Shown: positions 60,567-64,000 of the stretch, piece after piece
Layout: every line of letters starts with the position of its first letter
Numbering within the stretch: position 1 is the first letter of the stretch
Source: Pyxidicoccus xibeiensis
GTDB lineage: Bacteria > Myxococcota > Myxococcia > Myxococcales > Myxococcaceae
Assembly: GCF_024198175.1 (NCBI RefSeq)
Contig: NZ_JAJVKV010000011.1
Location: forward strand, 186,001-250,000
Direction: 5' to 3'
Length of the DNA stretch: 64,000 nucleotides
The notes under the pieces: model-generated
Told to the model about the DNA's origin: nothing
Seen by the model: the letters and a program-made list of their open reading frames with translations, nothing else
Database searches by the model: none
Position numbers and translations under genes: made by a program

Positions 60567-62150
60567 ATGCACGACCTGGAGTCCCGCAGTACACCCAGCC
60601 GAGCCGTCATCAGCGCGTTTCTCGTCGTCCTCATCGTGCTCGGTGGCTGCGGCACGGGAGGCCCGCTGCCGCTGGACGACCCGTACTCCTGGCACCTGCG
60701 CAAGGGGCTGCTGTTCAACTCGCACTTCCTCCATGGTCTCCCCGCGGAGAATGCGCAGCGAGGCGAGCTGGGTCCCATCAGGTCCTCGCGCCTCGATGTG
60801 GACGGGTTCCAGGGCCTGCTGGTGCGCGCGGGAGTACCGCCCTCACGACTCCCGGGTAACGGGCGGAAGCTGACGCCAGAGCTGGCAGCGCACCTGCTGA
60901 CCTCGCTGCTGGAGACGGACGTGCCTCTGCGCGACTGGGGGCCTCGGCGCATGGCTGCCCACCTGCTGGTCCAAGTGGTCCAGGAACGCAGGACGGTGAC
61001 GCGAGACACGCTGCACGAGCGCATGCGCCGGTACGTCGGGGCACTCGTTCTGCGACCGGATGGCCATCTGGTGCGCGCCACCACGGGCGAGGCGATTCAA
61101 TTCGCGGGTGAGGTCGAGCTCTCTGAGGGCGCCCTGCGCGCGGAAGGCTTCGAGGTAGGGCCCTTCTATGGCACGCGGGGAGACCGCTACCTGTACCGGC
61201 TGGAGGACGACCTGGGACACCACCCGGATGCGCGTGTGGCCGGCAGCTTCATGCCGGACACCGGCACGGTAGGGCCGGCAGTGGAAGGACTCGGCCGGGC
61301 GGTACTGGACGTGGTGGACGGTGTGGTGACGCTGGTGATGCAGCCGGGAGAGAGCCTCGCCGGACTGGCGAAGCTTCCGGCGGCGGTGCGCACACTGATT
61401 GAGCACAGCCCTGAGTATTGGGAGCGTTACCGGGCACTCCCCCATGGAGAGCAGGTGCGGCAGGCCTCGAGGCTGCTCACCAACGTGCTGCTCACGTGTG
61501 GCACGGCGGGCGCGGGCAGCGTGCGGCTGGCCTCGGTGGGAAGCCGGCTGGGGCAACTCGGAGTGCCCGTGCTCTCGCTCGCCGCGGATGGTGCCCTGGC
61601 GCTGCGCACGGTGGTGGTGCCAGCGGGACAGGTCGTCGCTGTCGCGGGGCAGGGAGCCAGTGCTCTCTACGTGCTCCACATGGCCAATCAGGGTGCCGGC
61701 GGGGCAAGCGGGAGCAGCCATGCCAAGCCTCCCTGGCCACCCCCGCCGAGGGGCCCTGGCCAATGGGTCAGGAAGAACGAAGGCATGAAGCCTCCCGCTC
61801 GTAGGTATCAGGAACAAATCACGGGTGCCCCTGAAGGCTGGGTCTACCGTGTCCGGACCGGTGATGGCCCCATGGACTACGTGGACTTCGACGGCTTCGA
61901 TGGGGGCTCTCTGCTCGAAGTGAAGGGCCCGAACCTGGCGAAGTTCATCGACGGCGACCTGGAGGCATTATGGTTTTTTGAGGGCTCAGACAACATGCTC
62001 GTACAGGCGGGCAGACAAATCGAAGCCGCTGGCGGCATTCCTGTGCGTTGGGTTGTGGCTGAGAAGAGGTTCGCGGACTATCTCAGGAAGTTCTTCGAGG
62101 CCAACGGCCGCGGAGGAATCGAAGTAGTCCACGTTCCAGCGCGGCCCTGA
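60567..62150 (+). CDS. Lipoprotein toxin with C-terminal Tox-REase-5 nuclease domain
   Basis: A protein of 527 residues. The N-terminus has a lipoprotein signal with lipobox VLGGC (Cys28). A long helical middle part contains hydrophobic stretches (about 225-250 and 300-370), then a Pro-rich hinge (about 385-400, PPWPPPPRGPG). The last about 110 residues are a restriction-endonuclease-fold toxin domain: VDFDGFDGG followed by LLEVKG (the D...ExK pair), and later QAGRQIEAAGG. An Imm52-type immunity gene follows 12 bases downstream. The lipid anchor suggests delivery through the envelope rather than by a classical secreted toxin repeat. SitA toxins of Myxococcus, passed by outer-membrane exchange, are lipoproteins with swapped C-terminal toxin domains. 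Confidence 0.82.
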   Translation: MHDLESRSTPSRAVISAFLVVLIVLGGCGTGGPLPLDDPYSWHLRKGLLFNSHFLHGLPAENAQRGELGPIRSSRLDVDGFQGLLVRAGVPPSRLPGNGRKLTPELAAHLLTSLLETDVPLRDWGPRRMAAHLLVQVVQERRTVTRDTLHERMRRYVGALVLRPDGHLVRATTGEAIQFAGEVELSEGALRAEGFEVGPFYGTRGDRYLYRLEDDLGHHPDARVAGSFMPDTGTVGPAVEGLGRAVLDVVDGVVTLVMQPGESLAGLAKLPAAVRTLIEHSPEYWERYRALPHGEQVRQASRLLTNVLLTCGTAGAGSVRLASVGSRLGQLGVPVLSLAADGALALRTVVVPAGQVVAVAGQGASALYVLHMANQGAGGASGSSHAKPPWPPPPRGPGQWVRKNEGMKPPARRYQEQITGAPEGWVYRVRTGDGPMDYVDFDGFDGGSLLEVKGPNLAKFIDGDLEALWFFEGSDNMLVQAGRQIEAAGGIPVRWVVAEKRFADYLRKFFEANGRGGIEVVHVPARP

Positions 62151-62161
62151 AGGGAGAGTCC

Positions 62162-62869
62162 GTGACCGAGAATTACTACGCTGGCGTCTACTGGCCAAGC
62201 CGCAAGGAGTCGCCAGAAGCCTGTGCTCGGCGTGCGGCCTCTCTGTTCCAGGGCATCTCCACACTGGACCCGACCTGGGCAAATTGGTTTGGAACTGGCA
62301 AGAGCCGGAAGCAGGCACTTGAGAAACGCCTTCCTCCTATTGCATCGACCTTCGAGCAACTCTTCTCACTGAGGAAACATCAACTGGTCAGTGGATTCAG
62401 CTTCGTGGCTTGGAATGGAGAAGCCGATGGAAGCACCACTGGCGTCACCTGCACTTGTGGAGTTGCGTCCCCGTACTTGAGCAACGTGTGCACGGTCAAC
62501 CCGCCTCGGCGAGGGCCCATCGCGGAGCGGCTCATCGATGCGACGGTGATGTCCCGGACCCTTCAAGCGATGGCACTCGCCTGGGAGCCGGAATGGGGGG
62601 TCGCCACGTCCGACCTGCACCGTGATGAAGTCCTCAAGACCGCGACGCCTGGAACCTTCGTGGGCTGGGTCATGTACTTCTCTCACAGCTGGGGCACCGT
62701 GCCGCCCCTCCCCGCCCCCGTCCGAATCGAACCCGTGGCGGACAAGGGCACCCTCATCATCCTCACCCCCGAGCGATTCACGGCCAGCAACCCCGAGCAC
62801 GTCGCACTCGCCGCCCAGGTGCAGGAACTGCTTGACCGGGCAGGCCTGCTACGTCCTCTCCAGGCGTGA
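62162..62869 (+). CDS. Imm52-family immunity protein
   Basis: A protein of 235 residues from GTG 62162 (AGGGAGAG upstream). It matches the Imm52 family found in myxobacteria next to Tox-REase-5 toxins: it opens with NYYAGVYWPSRKES, has WEPEWGVATSD and GTFVGWVMYFS in the middle, and LTPERFTASNPEHVALA near the end. It is presumably cytoplasmic (no signal peptide) and neutralises the nuclease encoded just upstream, so that self and kin are protected. GC content is slightly lower than in neighbouring genes at its 5' end. Confidence 0.85.
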   Translation: MTENYYAGVYWPSRKESPEACARRAASLFQGISTLDPTWANWFGTGKSRKQALEKRLPPIASTFEQLFSLRKHQLVSGFSFVAWNGEADGSTTGVTCTCGVASPYLSNVCTVNPPRRGPIAERLIDATVMSRTLQAMALAWEPEWGVATSDLHRDEVLKTATPGTFVGWVMYFSHSWGTVPPLPAPVRIEPVADKGTLIILTPERFTASNPEHVALAAQVQELLDRAGLLRPLQA

Positions 62870-62913
62870 GCGCCCACACTTTCCAACGGGCCCAGGGCGC
62901 CTAGACTGGCGCG

Positions 62914-63744
<831 letters not shown>

Positions 63745-64000
63745 CGCAGGCCTGCGTGCCGGGAGAGGAGCGCCTCCAGCGGCCCGTCGTCTCCTTCCCG
63801 GGCCGCCACCCGCAGACCGTCTTCGAGGCCCTGCCCCCGAGCCATGGCGTGCCCGGCCGACGGGCCTGCGCCGGAACCAGTCACCCCTTCGCGGCCCGGC
63901 TGCATCCTTTTTCCTTCGTCCGGACTCTGGCTCATTGGAGCTGAATGAGCCGGCCCCACGGCCAGCCTCCTCTCTCTCAGCGCATGACTCACAGGTGACG

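Noticed and set aside
63745-64000. Short frames on both strands at the right edge
   Set aside because: No ribosome site, recognisable motif or protein-like composition. They may be the start of an intergenic region or the edge of a gene outside the window.

Overview
The window is high-GC bacterial chromosome. It carries a hybrid NRPS/PKS megasynthase in one gene, a membrane-anchored Ser/Thr kinase, several lipoproteins, an NtrC-type two-component pair, and a Tox-REase-5/Imm52 toxin-immunity pair of a kind common in the Myxococcales. A myxobacterium of the Myxococcus/Corallococcus/Pyxidicoccus type is the best inference. I see no tRNA, rRNA, CRISPR array, insertion sequence or phage gene.

Layout. 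1-1553: 5' part of a secreted GH88-family glycosidase. 1741-5498: three-gene operon of two paralogous solute-binding proteins, one fused to a VWA domain, with a membrane/coiled-coil protein between them. 5725-10727: small lipoproteins, a WGR protein, an NAD-dependent epimerase and a nucleotidyltransferase. 10810-35226: one 8138-codon megasynthase on the minus strand. 35378-39328: a gene relic, an Eis-like acetyltransferase, and an operon of a PilB/GspE-like ATPase, an FHA protein and a cereblon-type CULT protein. 39353-43323: two ECF41-type sigma factors with their usual partner genes (NAD(P)-binding epimerase-like protein and carboxymuconolactone decarboxylase-like protein), two divergent ECF41-type promoters, a decayed gene, and a sigma-gene 3' end present as two direct repeats. 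43414-47362: citrate synthase-like protein, Ser/Thr kinase, membrane protein. 47456-60382: acetate region, with an SSS-fused histidine kinase and NtrC-type regulator, two membrane proteins, then porin, acetyl-CoA synthetase, DUF485 protein and acetate symporter in one operon. 60567-62869: lipoprotein nuclease toxin and immunity protein. 62914-63744: potassium channel. 63745-64000 shows nothing I can support.

The megasynthase reads FAAL-ACP / C-A-T / KS-AT-T / C-LLM / C-A-T / C-A-T / C-A-T / C-A-T-TE. Adenylation pocket residues read by eye suggest an aromatic residue (Tyr or Phe), then Pro, Pro, Gln and Asp. The AT looks malonyl-specific. The predicted product is an N-acylated aromatic amino acid extended by malonate, oxidised by a luciferase-like monooxygenase domain, and continued with Pro-Pro-Gln-Asp. 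No transporter, phosphopantetheinyl transferase or tailoring enzyme lies beside it; the nearest gene is the Eis-like acetyltransferase.

In the acetate region the kinase/regulator pair plausibly controls the porin-acs-DUF485-symporter operon: a candidate sigma-54 promoter and a nested palindrome about 108 bp upstream of its predicted start lie before the porin gene. In the ECF41 region each sigma factor sits beside a gene of the class it is known to control.
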